From Mycolicibacterium sp. (lineage in GTDB: Bacteria; Actinomycetota; Actinomycetes; Mycobacteriales; Mycobacteriaceae), in the NCBI RefSeq assembly GCF_016462545.1, contig NZ_JAEMTA010000020.1, positions 28,079-92,078 on the forward strand: DNA of 64,000 nt, in the 5' to 3' direction. The notes beneath the pieces were generated by a model, which saw only the letters and a list, made by a program, of their open reading frames with translations, was not told the origin of the DNA and made no database searches. Below are positions 33,510-43,374 of the stretch, piece by piece; the first letter of the stretch is position 1; the number at the start of each line of letters is the position of its first letter. The translations under genes were made by a program, and so were the position numbers.

Positions 33510-35107
33510 GGCTCCAGTGTCGATCGGATGTCCTCGCGAAGTTGGCCTTTGGCGATCTTGCCGCCCGAGGAACGTGGCAGTTCGTCGAGGATCTCGAGTC
33601 GTTCCGGGAGCAACTCCTTGGAGACGCCCATGCCCAGCAGGTGCTCGATGAGCGCAGGCAGGTCGATGACGCCGTCACGCTTCAACTCGACGAACGCGCA
33701 GACCCTTTCGCCGAAGACGGGGTCCGGCATCGCCACCGCCGCGGCCACTGCCACGGCGGGATGGGTCGCGACGACTTCCTCCACCGCGACGGCGCTGATG
33801 TTCTTTCCGCCGCGCAGGATGAAGTCCGACGTCCGCCCGGTCAGGCTGAGATAGCCGTCGGCGTCGAGTTCGCAGATGTCACCCATCCGCATCCCGCCAT
33901 CCTGTGTGAACAACTGGTCGTGGTCGGTGCCGTCGAGATAGCCGAGACTGGTTGCCGGACCACGGCAGACAGGTTGTCCTCGACCCGATTCCGTGACGTC
34001 GAGATCGCCGTCGAACAGTCGGACCTGCATCTCCGGCACGATTCGCCCAGCAGTGCGAAGTCGGCGGTGCAAGGTGTCCGCCACGGTGGTAGCGCTCAAC
34101 ATGCCGGTTTCGTTCGATCCGTAGAACTGCAAGATCTTCACCCCCGTCAGCTCTTCGAACTGCGCGGCCTGTGTATAGGGCAGCGGCTCACCGCCGGTGA
34201 ACACGATGCGCAGGCTGCTGAGATCGCGGGCGCGGGCGGCGGGGCTTGCCAGGATCATGGCCAATTGAGTACTGACGCAACATAGTACGGTCGCCCGGTG
34301 CCGCTCGATCGCGGCACAGGTGGAGGCGGGATCGAAGCGCTCGATCCTGACCGTCGTCGCGCCCAGATGGTTGGGCGTGGTGTGCGAGGTCCAGATTCCG
34401 AAGCCGAATGGCGTGGGAATGACGGGCAAGAAGACGTCGTCGGCGGTGAGTTCACCATTGGCGACGGCTTTCTGGTGGAAGTAGTACCAGCGATTCTGGG
34501 TGTGCACCACACACTTTGGCAGGCCGGTCGTGCCCGACGTGGAGTTGATGAGGAACACGTCGTCGGGTCGGAGGGGCGATAGTCGCGCATCGGCACCCGG
34601 TCTGTCGACTGGGTCGACGACGACCTCGCCGGAACTCTGGTCGAGAAGGACGGAACGAAGTGTCGGGTCGGCGTCGGCGGCCGCCCGTGCTGCCGCCTCG
34701 TGTCGCCCGGCATCGCTGACGAGCAGCGACGGTTTCGCCGTGCGCAAGATATGGGTCACTTCGCGAACACCGGCGCGCGCCCCGAGTCCCACCGCGACCG
34801 CGCCGCAGCGTTCGATCGCCATCAGTAGTACGTGGATCTCCGAGCTGTCCCGGTGCCACATCGCCACCCCGTCACCGGCCGACACGCCCAAGTCGCGGAG
34901 TTGGCAGGCGAGGTTCGTGGCGGCGTGGTCGAACTCCGACCATGTCAAGGTGCGGCTGGACGAGTCGAGAAGGAAGTCCACGAACGCCGATTTGTCCGGC
35001 GCGGACAGGGAGTTGTGTCGAACGCGCTCCGAGAGCGTGGTGTCCGACCACCACCCGGCGGATCGATACTGCGCGGCCTCCTCGCTGGTGACGGCGATGG
35101 TGACCAT
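33506..35107 (-). CDS. AMP-binding acyl/aryl-CoA synthetase
   Basis: The 533-residue adenylate-forming ligase activates a carboxylic acid with ATP and then forms a CoA thioester. Motifs in order: phosphate loop LINSTSGTTGLPKCVVHT (about 190), acyl pocket region IVFTGGEPLPYTQA, YGSNETGMLS, the hinge and linker RTSDFILRGGKNISAVAVEE, and the catalytic Lys in PRSSGGKIAKGQL. It resembles cyclohexanecarboxylate/benzoate-type ligases more than fatty-acid FadD proteins. It is first in the operon ligase-aldolase-amidohydrolase-thioesterase and is divergent from the phytochrome module. The 270-base gap beyond it is non-coding and should contain its promoter. Confidence 0.9.
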   Translation of the reverse strand: MVTIAVTSEEAAQYRSAGWWSDTTLSERVRHNSLSAPDKSAFVDFLLDSSSRTLTWSEFDHAATNLACQLRDLGVSAGDGVAMWHRDSSEIHVLLMAIERCGAVAVGLGARAGVREVTHILRTAKPSLLVSDAGRHEAAARAAADADPTLRSVLLDQSSGEVVVDPVDRPGADARLSPLRPDDVFLINSTSGTTGLPKCVVHTQNRWYYFHQKAVANGELTADDVFLPVIPTPFGFGIWTSHTTPNHLGATTVRIERFDPASTCAAIERHRATVLCCVSTQLAMILASPAARARDLSSLRIVFTGGEPLPYTQAAQFEELTGVKILQFYGSNETGMLSATTVADTLHRRLRTAGRIVPEMQVRLFDGDLDVTESGRGQPVCRGPATSLGYLDGTDHDQLFTQDGGMRMGDICELDADGYLSLTGRTSDFILRGGKNISAVAVEEVVATHPAVAVAAAVAMPDPVFGERVCAFVELKRDGVIDLPALIEHLLGMGVSKELLPERLEILDELPRSSGGKIAKGQLREDIRSTLEP

Positions 35108-35377
35108 GACGAGATCATAGGAATAGCGGGGGCACCGTCACTGGGAATCGGGCGAGTGCGGGGATTCGATTAGGGCAGGCGGGCTCTGGCAGGAGTCGAT
35201 GGTGTCGTAATCGCAGTGGACCACGTGCACGGATGTGAGGGACCAAAGTCCTTAGGCACGATGCATTCTCAGCTTTCCACGTGCCAACTGCCATCGCAGT
35301 GGACAATCGTGCCCACGGGGCCGGATGCGAGACGTTCGAAACGCAGCGAAGGCGGGACATTGGCCGGTACGTGGACG

Positions 35378-35995
35378 ATGCGTGAAAGTGCGGCGCCGCT
35401 TGCCGCCCTTCGTCGTGCGACCGCCGCGGATCACGAATCGGTCGATCAGCTGATTCATCCGCATCGGCTCGTCGACATCGGTTACTACGCTGCCGTCGTC
35501 CGCGGGCTGATCGAGGCCGCCGAGCGCGTCGAGGTGACGTTGCCACTGATCCCGAGCGAGCTGCATGCCGAGGGGCTTTCCCCGTCAGAGGTCTCCAAGC
35601 GGTTGGCGCTCGACGACGAGTCGACGTTCTTGGACGGGCTCGCTGGAGCCTGGTCGCTTCGACGACCGTCTGGCCTGCAGGAACCACTGCTCGGATCGGG
35701 TCCGCACCCGCGCGCCACGATGCTGGGACTCCTCTACGTCTACGTCGGATCCGGACTGGGCGGTCTGCGCCTGTTGAGGGTTGCCCGAACCGCGCCCTGG
35801 TGGCAGCGCGAACGCGTGCACCTGCTGCTCCGGCCGTACGGCGCCCACCTCGACGATCGTTGGCGAGCGGTGCTGACCGCCCTCGCGCGACTGGACTCCG
35901 ACGAGACGAACGCTGCTGCGACGGCCGCACGTGTCTGCTTCGACCTGCACCGTCGGTCTCTCGTCGACCACCTTTCGGTCGGACGCGGCGGATGA
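35378..35995 (+). CDS. bphO: heme oxygenase of the bacteriophytochrome-associated (BphO) type
   Basis: The 205-residue enzyme opens heme to biliverdin IX-alpha, the chromophore of bacteriophytochromes. The N-terminal ALRRATAADHESVDQLIHPHRL carries the proximal heme-ligand His of the family, and the distal helix appears as LYVYVGSGLGGLRLLRVARTA with the Gly-rich G-x-x-x-G sequence. Its last four bases overlap the phytochrome start (ATGA), which is a strong functional link. The start ATG 35378 is chosen because homology begins there; no good Shine-Dalgarno was seen. The ORF track version from 35216 adds 54 residues without family character. Confidence 0.86.
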   Translation: MRESAAPLAALRRATAADHESVDQLIHPHRLVDIGYYAAVVRGLIEAAERVEVTLPLIPSELHAEGLSPSEVSKRLALDDESTFLDGLAGAWSLRRPSGLQEPLLGSGPHPRATMLGLLYVYVGSGLGGLRLLRVARTAPWWQRERVHLLLRPYGAHLDDRWRAVLTALARLDSDETNAAATAARVCFDLHRRSLVDHLSVGRGG

Positions 35996-38805
35996 GCGAG
36001 GGCTCCGAGGCACTGTGGAAGGTAGTCGGCCACGAGGGCTGCGAATCCGAGCCGATCAGCAAGCCCGACGCCATTCAGGCGCGCGGATGGCTGCTCGCCG
36101 TCGACCTCGCGACGCGGCGCGTCTCCCACGTGTCGTCGAACCTGGACGCTCCGATCGGCGCCGTCCTCGATACTCCCACCGTCTTGGGATCGACGCTCGA
36201 AGACGTCGCGTGTGGACTGCAACTCCCCGACGCTGCAATGCGATTCGAGTCCATCGCGGGTTGGCAGACCGAGATGCCCTGGCTGATCTCCGATCCCTTG
36301 ATGGTCACTGCCCACTCGACGAGTGACCACTACGTCCTCGAACTCGAGCGCGACATTCCCTCCGTCGCTTCGGATCCGACCGCGATGATAGCCACGCTGC
36401 TGGAGGCGCCGAGTTGGCAGGCGTTCTCCGAGCAGACGGTGAAGGCCCTGGGACAGATGTTCGGCTACGCACGCACCATGGCCTACACGTTTCATCCCGA
36501 CCATCACGGTGAGGTGACCGCCGAGTACCTCAACCAGCCCGACTTGGAACCGTTCCTGGGGCTGCACTATCCCGCCTCGGACATCCCGCGCCAAGCCCGT
36601 CGGCTGTACGTCATGCAATTGGTGCGGGTCATCGATGACGTCGATGACCCGACCGTTCATCTTCTCGGATCGGCTCCCGATGGCGAGCCCGCGCCGGCAC
36701 TCGATCTCAGCTTCGCGAACCGGCGCGCTGTCTCACCGGTACACCTGGAGTACACGCGCAACATGGGGGTCGCAGCCACCGCAACTGTGTCCATCGTCCA
36801 GTTGGAACGGCTGACGGGCATGTTCGTCATGCACCACACCGAGCCCCGATCACTCAGCCTGAGTGATCGTCTGGCGCTCGCCACCGTCAGCCGCATTGCC
36901 TCGTTCGTCGCAGCGAAGATGGACGAGAAGTCCTTCGGAACCCGTCGTGCTCGGGTGAGCACGCTCGCCGAAGAACTCCGCCGAAACCTAACCGCCGGTG
37001 ACGATTTCATCCGGTGCATCGAGGCGATGGGTGATGAAGTCCTGACGGCAGTGGAGGCCGACGGAGTGGTGGCCCGGCTGGATCGCGAGGTGTTCCGCCT
37101 CGGCGCCGTACCGGAACAGGACATGATCGATCAGCGAGTGCGCGAGTTGAGCTCGACTGGAGCCGAACTCGTACAGACGACCGACTGTCTCGCAGCAGAC
37201 ATGCCCGAACTCGCCGACCCCGACATCTGCGCGGGTGCGATCGTGGCCAGGCTGCCCGGCACACCTGAGGGGTACGTGGCATGGTTCCGTCGACCGTTCC
37301 TCGACTCCGTCCGATGGGGCGGGGAGTTGACCGCACTGGTCCGCAAAGACGAGTTCGGACGGCTGCACCCACGTGGCTCGTTCGATGAGTTCGTCGAGAA
37401 CGTCACCGACCGTAGCCGCCAGTGGTCCGATCACGATCGGATGGTCGCCGAAAGTCTCTATCGCGCTCTGCAATTCGGCCTAACCGAGTGGGCGTATCGG
37501 CAGCTCGCGGTCCTAGCGACCATCGATCCGCTCACGGGCCTCGGCAACCGTCGCTCGCTCTCACAGGCGATCGACGGCGCGATGCCAACCCGCTCGGCGT
37601 TGCGCCGCCCGGCGCTGCTGTACCTCGACCTCGATCGCTTCAAGCAGATCAACGACGCGTTCGGGCACCACATGGGAGACCTGGTCCTTCAGGCAACCGC
37701 TGACCGGCTCGAGCGGGAGGCGTTCCATCTGGTCGGTCGGTTCGGCACCGTCTACCGCCTCGGCGGCGACGAGTTCGTCGTGCTCCTCCGCGACGCCACG
37801 CCCGAAATGGTCTCCGGTCTCGCCGACGGAATCCTCGCAGCGTTCCGGGATCCGGTGATCGTCGACGGCGCGAGCAACGTGGTCAACGTCAGCATCGGAG
37901 CCGTCGCCGATGCCGATTACGTCGACTCCGACGAAATGCTTCGGCGCGGAGACCTGGCCATGTACTCGGCCAAGCGGGCCGGAGGGTCCCGTGTCACGTT
38001 CTATCAGGACGACTTCTCACACGCGGCGGTGCGTCGGTCGACGCTCGAACAGCAGCTTTACCAGGCGATCGAACACGATGAGCTGATTCCGGTGTTCCAA
38101 CCCATCGTCTCGCTACGAACCGGTCAGATCGTGGGTGCGGAGGCACTGGCGCGCTGGCGCCAGCCCGTCGGGGGCGTCCTTCTGCCTGCCGAGTTCATCC
38201 TGCTCGCCGAGGAGACCGGGCAGATCCGCCAGGTCGATCGACGGGTCACCGAGCGCGCCGTGGTGGAGTGCCGCGGGTTGTTGCGCGAACCTTCGCGGGA
38301 ATTCCACCTGGCGATCAACGCGAGCGCCAAGACGGTGGATGCGGAGTACGTCGACTACCTCGCTGAGCTGATCGCCCGCTACGGCCTCCTCCCCGAACGG
38401 TTGACCATCGAGCTGACGGAGTCTGCAATGGTTCACGAATCGGGCCGCCTTCGTCAGACGCTGAGCGACATCCGGTCGCTCGGAGTGAAGGTGGCCATCG
38501 ATGATTTCGGGACGGGTTACTCCTCGCTCGCCCACCTGCAGAACCTGCCGGTCGACATGGTCAAGCTGGATCGCACGTTCGTCGAGCGGCTGCGCGGCGA
38601 CGAGGGCGCCAACGTAGTCGCCCGGTGGGCGATCCAACTGGTATCGGAACTCGGACTGCAGATGATCGCAGAGGGTGTCGAGACCCGCGATGAGGAGGAG
38701 GCCCTGCGATCGCTCGGTTACGACTGGGTGCAGGGCAACCGATACGGCACTCCGAAACTGGCGCCACCCCGCACCAGTGACCTCCCGAGCGACAAGTCGC
38801 CGTAG
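35992..38805 (+). CDS. bphP: bacteriophytochrome with GGDEF and EAL domains (light-responsive c-di-GMP enzyme)
   Basis: The 937-residue photoreceptor has domains in the order PAS-GAF-PHY-GGDEF-EAL. The biliverdin-binding Cys is at 17 (GCESEPI), followed by the PAS segment DAIQARGWLLAVD. GAF has LHYPASDIPRQARRLYV (DIP at about 196) and HLEYTRNMGVAATATVSIV; PHY has the tongue RWGGE and PRGSF (about 459). GGDEF is intact at about 591 (RLGGDEFVVLL), but the inhibitory RxxD site before it is missing. EAL is at about 717 (GAEALARW), with IELTES, AIDDFGTGYSS, KLDRTF and IAEGVET all kept. Synthesis and breakdown of c-di-GMP are both possible in principle. The chromophore would come from the coupled heme oxygenase. 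The ORF start at 35800 is a false extension. Confidence 0.95.
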   Translation: MSEGSEALWKVVGHEGCESEPISKPDAIQARGWLLAVDLATRRVSHVSSNLDAPIGAVLDTPTVLGSTLEDVACGLQLPDAAMRFESIAGWQTEMPWLISDPLMVTAHSTSDHYVLELERDIPSVASDPTAMIATLLEAPSWQAFSEQTVKALGQMFGYARTMAYTFHPDHHGEVTAEYLNQPDLEPFLGLHYPASDIPRQARRLYVMQLVRVIDDVDDPTVHLLGSAPDGEPAPALDLSFANRRAVSPVHLEYTRNMGVAATATVSIVQLERLTGMFVMHHTEPRSLSLSDRLALATVSRIASFVAAKMDEKSFGTRRARVSTLAEELRRNLTAGDDFIRCIEAMGDEVLTAVEADGVVARLDREVFRLGAVPEQDMIDQRVRELSSTGAELVQTTDCLAADMPELADPDICAGAIVARLPGTPEGYVAWFRRPFLDSVRWGGELTALVRKDEFGRLHPRGSFDEFVENVTDRSRQWSDHDRMVAESLYRALQFGLTEWAYRQLAVLATIDPLTGLGNRRSLSQAIDGAMPTRSALRRPALLYLDLDRFKQINDAFGHHMGDLVLQATADRLEREAFHLVGRFGTVYRLGGDEFVVLLRDATPEMVSGLADGILAAFRDPVIVDGASNVVNVSIGAVADADYVDSDEMLRRGDLAMYSAKRAGGSRVTFYQDDFSHAAVRRSTLEQQLYQAIEHDELIPVFQPIVSLRTGQIVGAEALARWRQPVGGVLLPAEFILLAEETGQIRQVDRRVTERAVVECRGLLREPSREFHLAINASAKTVDAEYVDYLAELIARYGLLPERLTIELTESAMVHESGRLRQTLSDIRSLGVKVAIDDFGTGYSSLAHLQNLPVDMVKLDRTFVERLRGDEGANVVARWAIQLVSELGLQMIAEGVETRDEEEALRSLGYDWVQGNRYGTPKLAPPRTSDLPSDKSP

Positions 38806-38821
38806 GCGGGGAACACACGCG

Positions 38822-38892
38822 AGCGGATGACGGGATTCGAACCCGTGTAAACGGCTTTGCAGGCCGGTGCCTAGCCACTCAGCCACACCCGC
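38822..38892 (-). tRNA. tRNA-Cys(GCA)
   Basis: On the minus strand a 71-base cloverleaf runs from GCGGGTG to CATCCGC with discriminator T. The acceptor stem has 7 pairs including one G-U. The anticodon loop is CTGCAAA (anticodon GCA). The T arm is ACGGG TTCGAAT CCCGT. U73 and GCA are the Cys identity elements. The CCA end is not encoded. Confidence 0.95.
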
Positions 38893-38976
38893 GTTGACGC
38901 CGACTGTGCCATCGCGGCGAGTTCCATCCCATCCTTTCGATCGGCGTGATTGCTTCGAACAGCACGCCGGTCGCGA

Positions 38977-38982
38977 TACCTT
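38977..38982 (+). promoter_or_regulatory. -10 hexamer of a leaderless promoter (MgtC-like gene)
   Basis: TACCTT ends 6 bases before the ATG at 38989, with no Shine-Dalgarno. Confidence 0.45.
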
Positions 38983-38988
38983 GTCCGG

Positions 38989-39693
38989 ATGCAACACTGG
39001 CTGGCCGACCCACCCTTCTTCGGCGGCCCGGGTCAAGGCCCCCGACAGATCATCGAGCTGTTCGTCGCATTCGGCTTGACGGCACTGATCGGTCTCGAGC
39101 GCGAGATACAGGGCAAGAGCGCCGGGCTGCGGACGCAGACCATCGTCGGCACCGCGGCGGCACTGATCCTTCTGGTCAGCAAGTACGGATTTCAGGACGT
39201 GTTGGTCGACGGTCTCGTCGTCGTCGACCCGTCCCGCGTCGCGGCCCAAATCGTCTCGGGGATCGGCTTTCTCGGCGCAGGCATCATCATCTTCCGACGC
39301 GGCTCGGTCCACGGTCTGACGACGGCGGCCGCAGTCTGGGAGTCGGCGGCCATCGGCATGGCCGCAGGCTCGGGCCTGCTGCTACTCGCCTGCACCGTCA
39401 CGGCGATGCACTTCCTGATCATCCTGGGATTCATGCCATTGGCCAAGCTCCTGGCCTCCCGGCTGAGCGGTTCGATCCGCATCCACGTGACCTACGCGGA
39501 GAATCGCGGCGTCATGAGCGCGCTCCTGCAGGCCTGCGAGCGACGCAACTGGCAGTTGGCCGAGCTGGAATCGGATCCGACGGGCGGGGTGCTGCTGACG
39601 TTGTCGGGCAACGGAATACTGACCGCGCCGACCCTGCTGGCCAGCATCGACGGCGTGACCGCGATCCGCCAGCTCGACGACGACCCCGACTAG
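38989..39693 (+). CDS. MgtC/SapB-family membrane protein
   Basis: The 234-residue protein has about five membrane helices in its first 150 residues and the family signature: ALIGLEREIQGKSAGLRTQTIVGTAAAL, then GIGFLGAGIIIFRRGSVHGLTTAAAVWESAAIGMAAG. A C-terminal ACT-like soluble domain of about 80 residues follows (IRIHVTYAENRGVMSALLQACERRNWQLAELE). In pathogens MgtC helps survival in low magnesium and inside macrophages, partly by inhibiting the F1Fo ATP synthase. The ATG at 38989 replaces the track start at 38950 because TACCTT lies 6 bases before it. It is tail-to-tail with the MFS gene, overlapping by 4 bases. Confidence 0.9.
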   Translation: MQHWLADPPFFGGPGQGPRQIIELFVAFGLTALIGLEREIQGKSAGLRTQTIVGTAAALILLVSKYGFQDVLVDGLVVVDPSRVAAQIVSGIGFLGAGIIIFRRGSVHGLTTAAAVWESAAIGMAAGSGLLLLACTVTAMHFLIILGFMPLAKLLASRLSGSIRIHVTYAENRGVMSALLQACERRNWQLAELESDPTGGVLLTLSGNGILTAPTLLASIDGVTAIRQLDDDPD

Positions 39694-41087
39694 CCTCGGC
39701 CGCGACTGGCGCGGTAGGAGGCGACGGACCCGACCGCGGCGACGGCAGCCATCACCGCGAACAGCCACCTCGCGGCAGTCGCGTCACCACTGTCAGTGAG
39801 GTTCACGACGATGCCTGCGAGGCCCGCACCGAACGCACCGCTGATCAGCTGCACGGTGTTGATGGCCGCGGCCGCCGTTCGCCCTTCGTCCGGATCGTCG
39901 CTGCTGCCCATGGCCCACGCCGACAGGTGGGGCCACGCCATTCCCACACCGGTGCCGGTGATCACCAGTGCCACCACCCATACCGCGATGACGAGACCGA
40001 AGGCGTCGTCGATCTGACTGACCGCGGCGATTCCCAGCCCGACCGCCATCACCAATGGCGCTACGGCGACGACCCGAACGATGATGCGCGTCTTCGTCAG
40101 CGATGCACTGACGATCTCGCTGATGGTCCACCCGACTGCCACCGAGACGCCGAGGAATCCCGCTGCCACGGGCACCAGGTGCGCCAGCCGCTGCCCGAAC
40201 AACGGCACGTACATGTCGGCCATCGTCGCGGCCATCAAGATTCCGAGCGTGAGGTAGATCCACTTCAACGGCCCCGGCCGAAAGGCCATGGGCGGCAGGA
40301 CCGACGCGCTCGTCCGTCGGTCCACGACGAGGAACACCCCTACCAGTGCGACGCCCACGACGAGCAGACTGCCGGTCACGGCGAGACTGCGCGCGATGCC
40401 TGCCACGCTGACCGCCAGCGCAGCCACGCCGAGCAGCATCAACGACCACACCGGAATGCGATCGGCGCTCGGACGATCCTCACCCGGGGTCCGACCGGGC
40501 AGCGCAAACGGCACCAGTGCCGCCATGGCCGCCGTCAACAGCGCCAGCAGACCGAAGGCCCAACGCCACGAGCCGAATTGGGCGAACAGCCCACCTGCGG
40601 CCGGCCCGACCAACGTTCCTACTCCCCACATCGCGGACACCAGCGCCGACGCCTTGGTCCATAGCGACTGCGGCAGTGCGGCATTGATGACGGCGTATCC
40701 CAGACCGGCGAGCAGACCGCCCGCAGCGCCCTGCACCACGCGACCGAACAGAAGAAACTCCATGCTCGGTGCCACGGCGCACAGCACGCTGCCGACGCCG
40801 AACACGCTGAGGCCCGAGACGTAGGCCCACCTCGGCCCGAGCTTCGTCAGAACCGGGCCCACGGTGGTGGCCGCCACCACCGATGCGACCAGGTAGACGG
40901 TCGTCACCCAGGCATAGAGTCGTTGGCCGCCGATCTCCGCAACGGTGCTCGGCAACAGGCTGATGGTGAGGAACTCGTTGGTCGCGTACAGCGCGACACC
41001 ACCAGCCAGAACTGTCGAGGCGCCGAGATGCTTGGGTCCCAGCAGTTCTGCCCAACTACCGTTCGGGGGGCTGTCGGTCCGCGTCAC
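39690..41087 (-). CDS. MFS transporter, drug-exporter type (Rv1634-type)
   Basis: The 465-residue membrane protein has at least 12 hydrophobic helices. The first helix pair has LPSTVAEIGGQRLYAWVTTVYLVASVV, like the DHA2 drug-efflux group. The antiporter-type motif A between helices 2 and 3 is TKLGPRWAYVSGLSVFGVGSVL, and motif C-like GAAGGLLAGLGYAVINAAL and GVGTLVGPAAGGLFAQF are present. Such proteins export lipophilic compounds in exchange for protons. In M. tuberculosis the gene next to uvrB (Rv1634) was studied as a drug efflux pump. It is transcribed away from uvrB's direction of entry, 55 bases after the uvrB stop, on the same strand. Confidence 0.87.
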   Translation of the reverse strand: MTRTDSPPNGSWAELLGPKHLGASTVLAGGVALYATNEFLTISLLPSTVAEIGGQRLYAWVTTVYLVASVVAATTVGPVLTKLGPRWAYVSGLSVFGVGSVLCAVAPSMEFLLFGRVVQGAAGGLLAGLGYAVINAALPQSLWTKASALVSAMWGVGTLVGPAAGGLFAQFGSWRWAFGLLALLTAAMAALVPFALPGRTPGEDRPSADRIPVWSLMLLGVAALAVSVAGIARSLAVTGSLLVVGVALVGVFLVVDRRTSASVLPPMAFRPGPLKWIYLTLGILMAATMADMYVPLFGQRLAHLVPVAAGFLGVSVAVGWTISEIVSASLTKTRIIVRVVAVAPLVMAVGLGIAAVSQIDDAFGLVIAVWVVALVITGTGVGMAWPHLSAWAMGSSDDPDEGRTAAAAINTVQLISGAFGAGLAGIVVNLTDSGDATAARWLFAVMAAVAAVGSVASYRASRGRG

Positions 41088-41142
41088 GCGACTAACCGTA
41101 GGAGCTCAACCATGGTTGAGATCAAGACGTCGCGAACGTGGC

Positions 41143-43305
41143 TCACTTCAGACCGGCGGCATCCATGCCGCGAAGCTCCTTCTTCAGGTCGGCGATCTCG
41201 TCGCGGATCCGGCCGGCCAGCTCGAACTGCAGGTCGCGGGCCGCGGTCATCATCTGCGCGGTGAGGTCCTTGATGAGATCGGCCAGCTCCGCCCGCGGCA
41301 TGTTCGCCATGTCGCGTCCCTCGACGATGCCCGCACTGACGGCGCGACCTGGTTCGCCCTGCGCCCGTCGACCGCGCGAGGCGTTGCGACCGGAACCACC
41401 TACGTCGACGGTGGCGTCGGTGTCGTCGGCCTCCCGATAGACCTGATCGAGGATGTCGGCAATCTTCTTTCGAAGCGGTTGCGGGTCGACGCCGTGGGCC
41501 TCGTTGTACGCAATCTGCTTGGTCCGGCGACGGTCGGTCTCCTCGATGGCCTGCGCCATCGAGTCGGTGATCTTGTCGGCGTACATGTGCACTTCGCCGG
41601 ACACGTTGCGCGCGGCGCGACCGATCGTCTGGATGAGGCTGCGCGCCGAGCGAAGGAAACCCTCCTTGTCGGCGTCGAGAATCGACACCAGCGACACCTC
41701 GGGGAGGTCGAGCCCCTCACGCAGCAAGTTGATGCCGACCAGCACGTCGTATTCACCGAGCCGCAACTGCCGCAGCAGCTCGACCCGGCGCAGGGTGTCC
41801 ACCTCGGAGTGCAGGTAGCGGACCCGGATGCCGAGCTCGAGCAGATAATCGGTGAGATCCTCGGCCATCTTCTTGGTGAGCGTGGTGACCAGGACGCGCT
41901 CGTCGAGTGCCGTGCGCTTGCGAATCTCCCCGATCAGATCGTCGATCTGACCCTTCGTCGGCTTCACCACCACCTGCGGGTCCACCAGGCCGGTCGGGCG
42001 GATGACCTGCTCGACGAACTCGCCAGATGACTGACTGAGTTCATAGGGTCCCGGTGTCGCCGACAGATACACGGTCTGTCCCACGCGGTCGGCGAACTCT
42101 TCCCACGTCAGCGGCCGGTTGTCGACCGCCGAGGGCAACCGGAACCCGAAGTCGACCAGGTTGCGCTTGCGCGACATGTCGCCCTCGTACATGCCGCCGA
42201 TCTGAGGCACCGTGACGTGTGACTCGTCGATGACCATCAGGAAGTCTTCCGGGAAGTAGTCGAGCAGCGTGGCGGGCGACGTGCCGGCCGCGCGACCGTC
42301 GATGTGCCGTGAGTAATTCTCGATGCCCGAGCAGAATCCGACCTGCTTCATCATCTCAACGTCGTAGTTGGTTCGCATCCGAAGTCGTTGCGCCTCAAGC
42401 AGTTTGCCCTGCCCTTCGAGCTCGGCAAGGCGCTCTTCCAGCTCCTTCTCGATGCTGGAGATGGCCTGCGCCATGCGCTCCGGGCCTGCGACGTAGTGCG
42501 TCGCGGGGAAGACGCGCAGCGAGTCGACCTTGCGCACCACGTCACCGGTCAGCGGGTGCATGTAGTAGAGCGCCTCGATCTCGTCGCCGAAGAACTCGAT
42601 GCGAACCGCGAGTTCCTCGTAGCTCGGAATGATCTCGACGGTGTCGCCCCGCACCCGGAACGAGCCTCGGGTGAAGGCCATGTCGTTGCGGGTGTACTGC
42701 ACGTCGACCAGAAGACGGAGCAGTCCGTCGCGCGGCACCTCGTCACCCACGGTCAGTTCGACGGAGCGATCGAGATACGACTGCGGGGTACCGAGGCCGT
42801 AGATGCAGGACACCGACGCCACCACCACCACATCGCGGCGGGACAGCAGATTGGAGGTGGCGGAGTGCCGGAGTCGCTCGACGTCGTCGTTGACCGAGCT
42901 GTCCTTCTCGATGTAGGTGTCGGTCTGCGCGATGTACGCCTCGGGTTGGTAGTAGTCGTAGTACGACACGAAGTATTCGACGGCGTTGTTGGGCAACATC
43001 TCTCGGAGTTCATTGGCCAACTGTGCAGCCAGCGTCTTGTTGGGCGCCATGATGAGGGTGGGCCGCTGGAGTCTCTCGATGAGCCACGCCGTGGTCGCCG
43101 ACTTGCCGGTACCCGTGGCGCCCAACAGCACCACGTCGCGCTCTCCGGCGTTGATGCGGCGCTCCAACTCGGCGATGGCGGCGGGCTGATCACCGGCCGG
43201 CGAATGCTCGCTGACCACCTCGAAGGCGCCGCCCGTACGCACGACGTCATCGACGGCTCGGTATTCCGAGTGCGCCACGACGGGATATTCGGTAGCGAAA
43301 GCCAT
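41143..43305 (-). CDS. uvrB: excinuclease ABC subunit B
   Basis: UvrB receives damage from UvrA, checks the strand with its beta hairpin and recruits UvrC. The 720-residue product has the six helicase motifs: Walker [17 protein letters not shown], the hairpin [23 protein letters not shown], motif II-like [34 protein letters not shown], and [15 protein letters not shown]. The UvrC-contact UVR domain is at the C-terminus ([31 protein letters not shown]). The ATG at 43305 ([15 protein letters not shown]) is the start; the ORF track extends 173 residues too far upstream. It is divergent from a small membrane protein, with 69 bases between, and I see no LexA box there. Confidence 0.98.
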   Translation of the reverse strand: MAFATEYPVVAHSEYRAVDDVVRTGGAFEVVSEHSPAGDQPAAIAELERRINAGERDVVLLGATGTGKSATTAWLIERLQRPTLIMAPNKTLAAQLANELREMLPNNAVEYFVSYYDYYQPEAYIAQTDTYIEKDSSVNDDVERLRHSATSNLLSRRDVVVVASVSCIYGLGTPQSYLDRSVELTVGDEVPRDGLLRLLVDVQYTRNDMAFTRGSFRVRGDTVEIIPSYEELAVRIEFFGDEIEALYYMHPLTGDVVRKVDSLRVFPATHYVAGPERMAQAISSIEKELEERLAELEGQGKLLEAQRLRMRTNYDVEMMKQVGFCSGIENYSRHIDGRAAGTSPATLLDYFPEDFLMVIDESHVTVPQIGGMYEGDMSRKRNLVDFGFRLPSAVDNRPLTWEEFADRVGQTVYLSATPGPYELSQSSGEFVEQVIRPTGLVDPQVVVKPTKGQIDDLIGEIRKRTALDERVLVTTLTKKMAEDLTDYLLELGIRVRYLHSEVDTLRRVELLRQLRLGEYDVLVGINLLREGLDLPEVSLVSILDADKEGFLRSARSLIQTIGRAARNVSGEVHMYADKITDSMAQAIEETDRRRTKQIAYNEAHGVDPQPLRKKIADILDQVYREADDTDATVDVGGSGRNASRGRRAQGEPGRAVSAGIVEGRDMANMPRAELADLIKDLTAQMMTAARDLQFELAGRIRDEIADLKKELRGMDAAGLK

Positions 43306-43374
43306 GTTCACCAGGTTAGAACCAACCACCGACAAGTGCTGTTCCCGCCCACCGGTGGACATTATTGTGACGCC

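Noticed and set aside
35800-35991. 64-residue N-terminal extension of the phytochrome
   Set aside because: It lies inside bphO in another frame; the Cys-containing N-terminus of phytochromes starts at the ATG at 35992.
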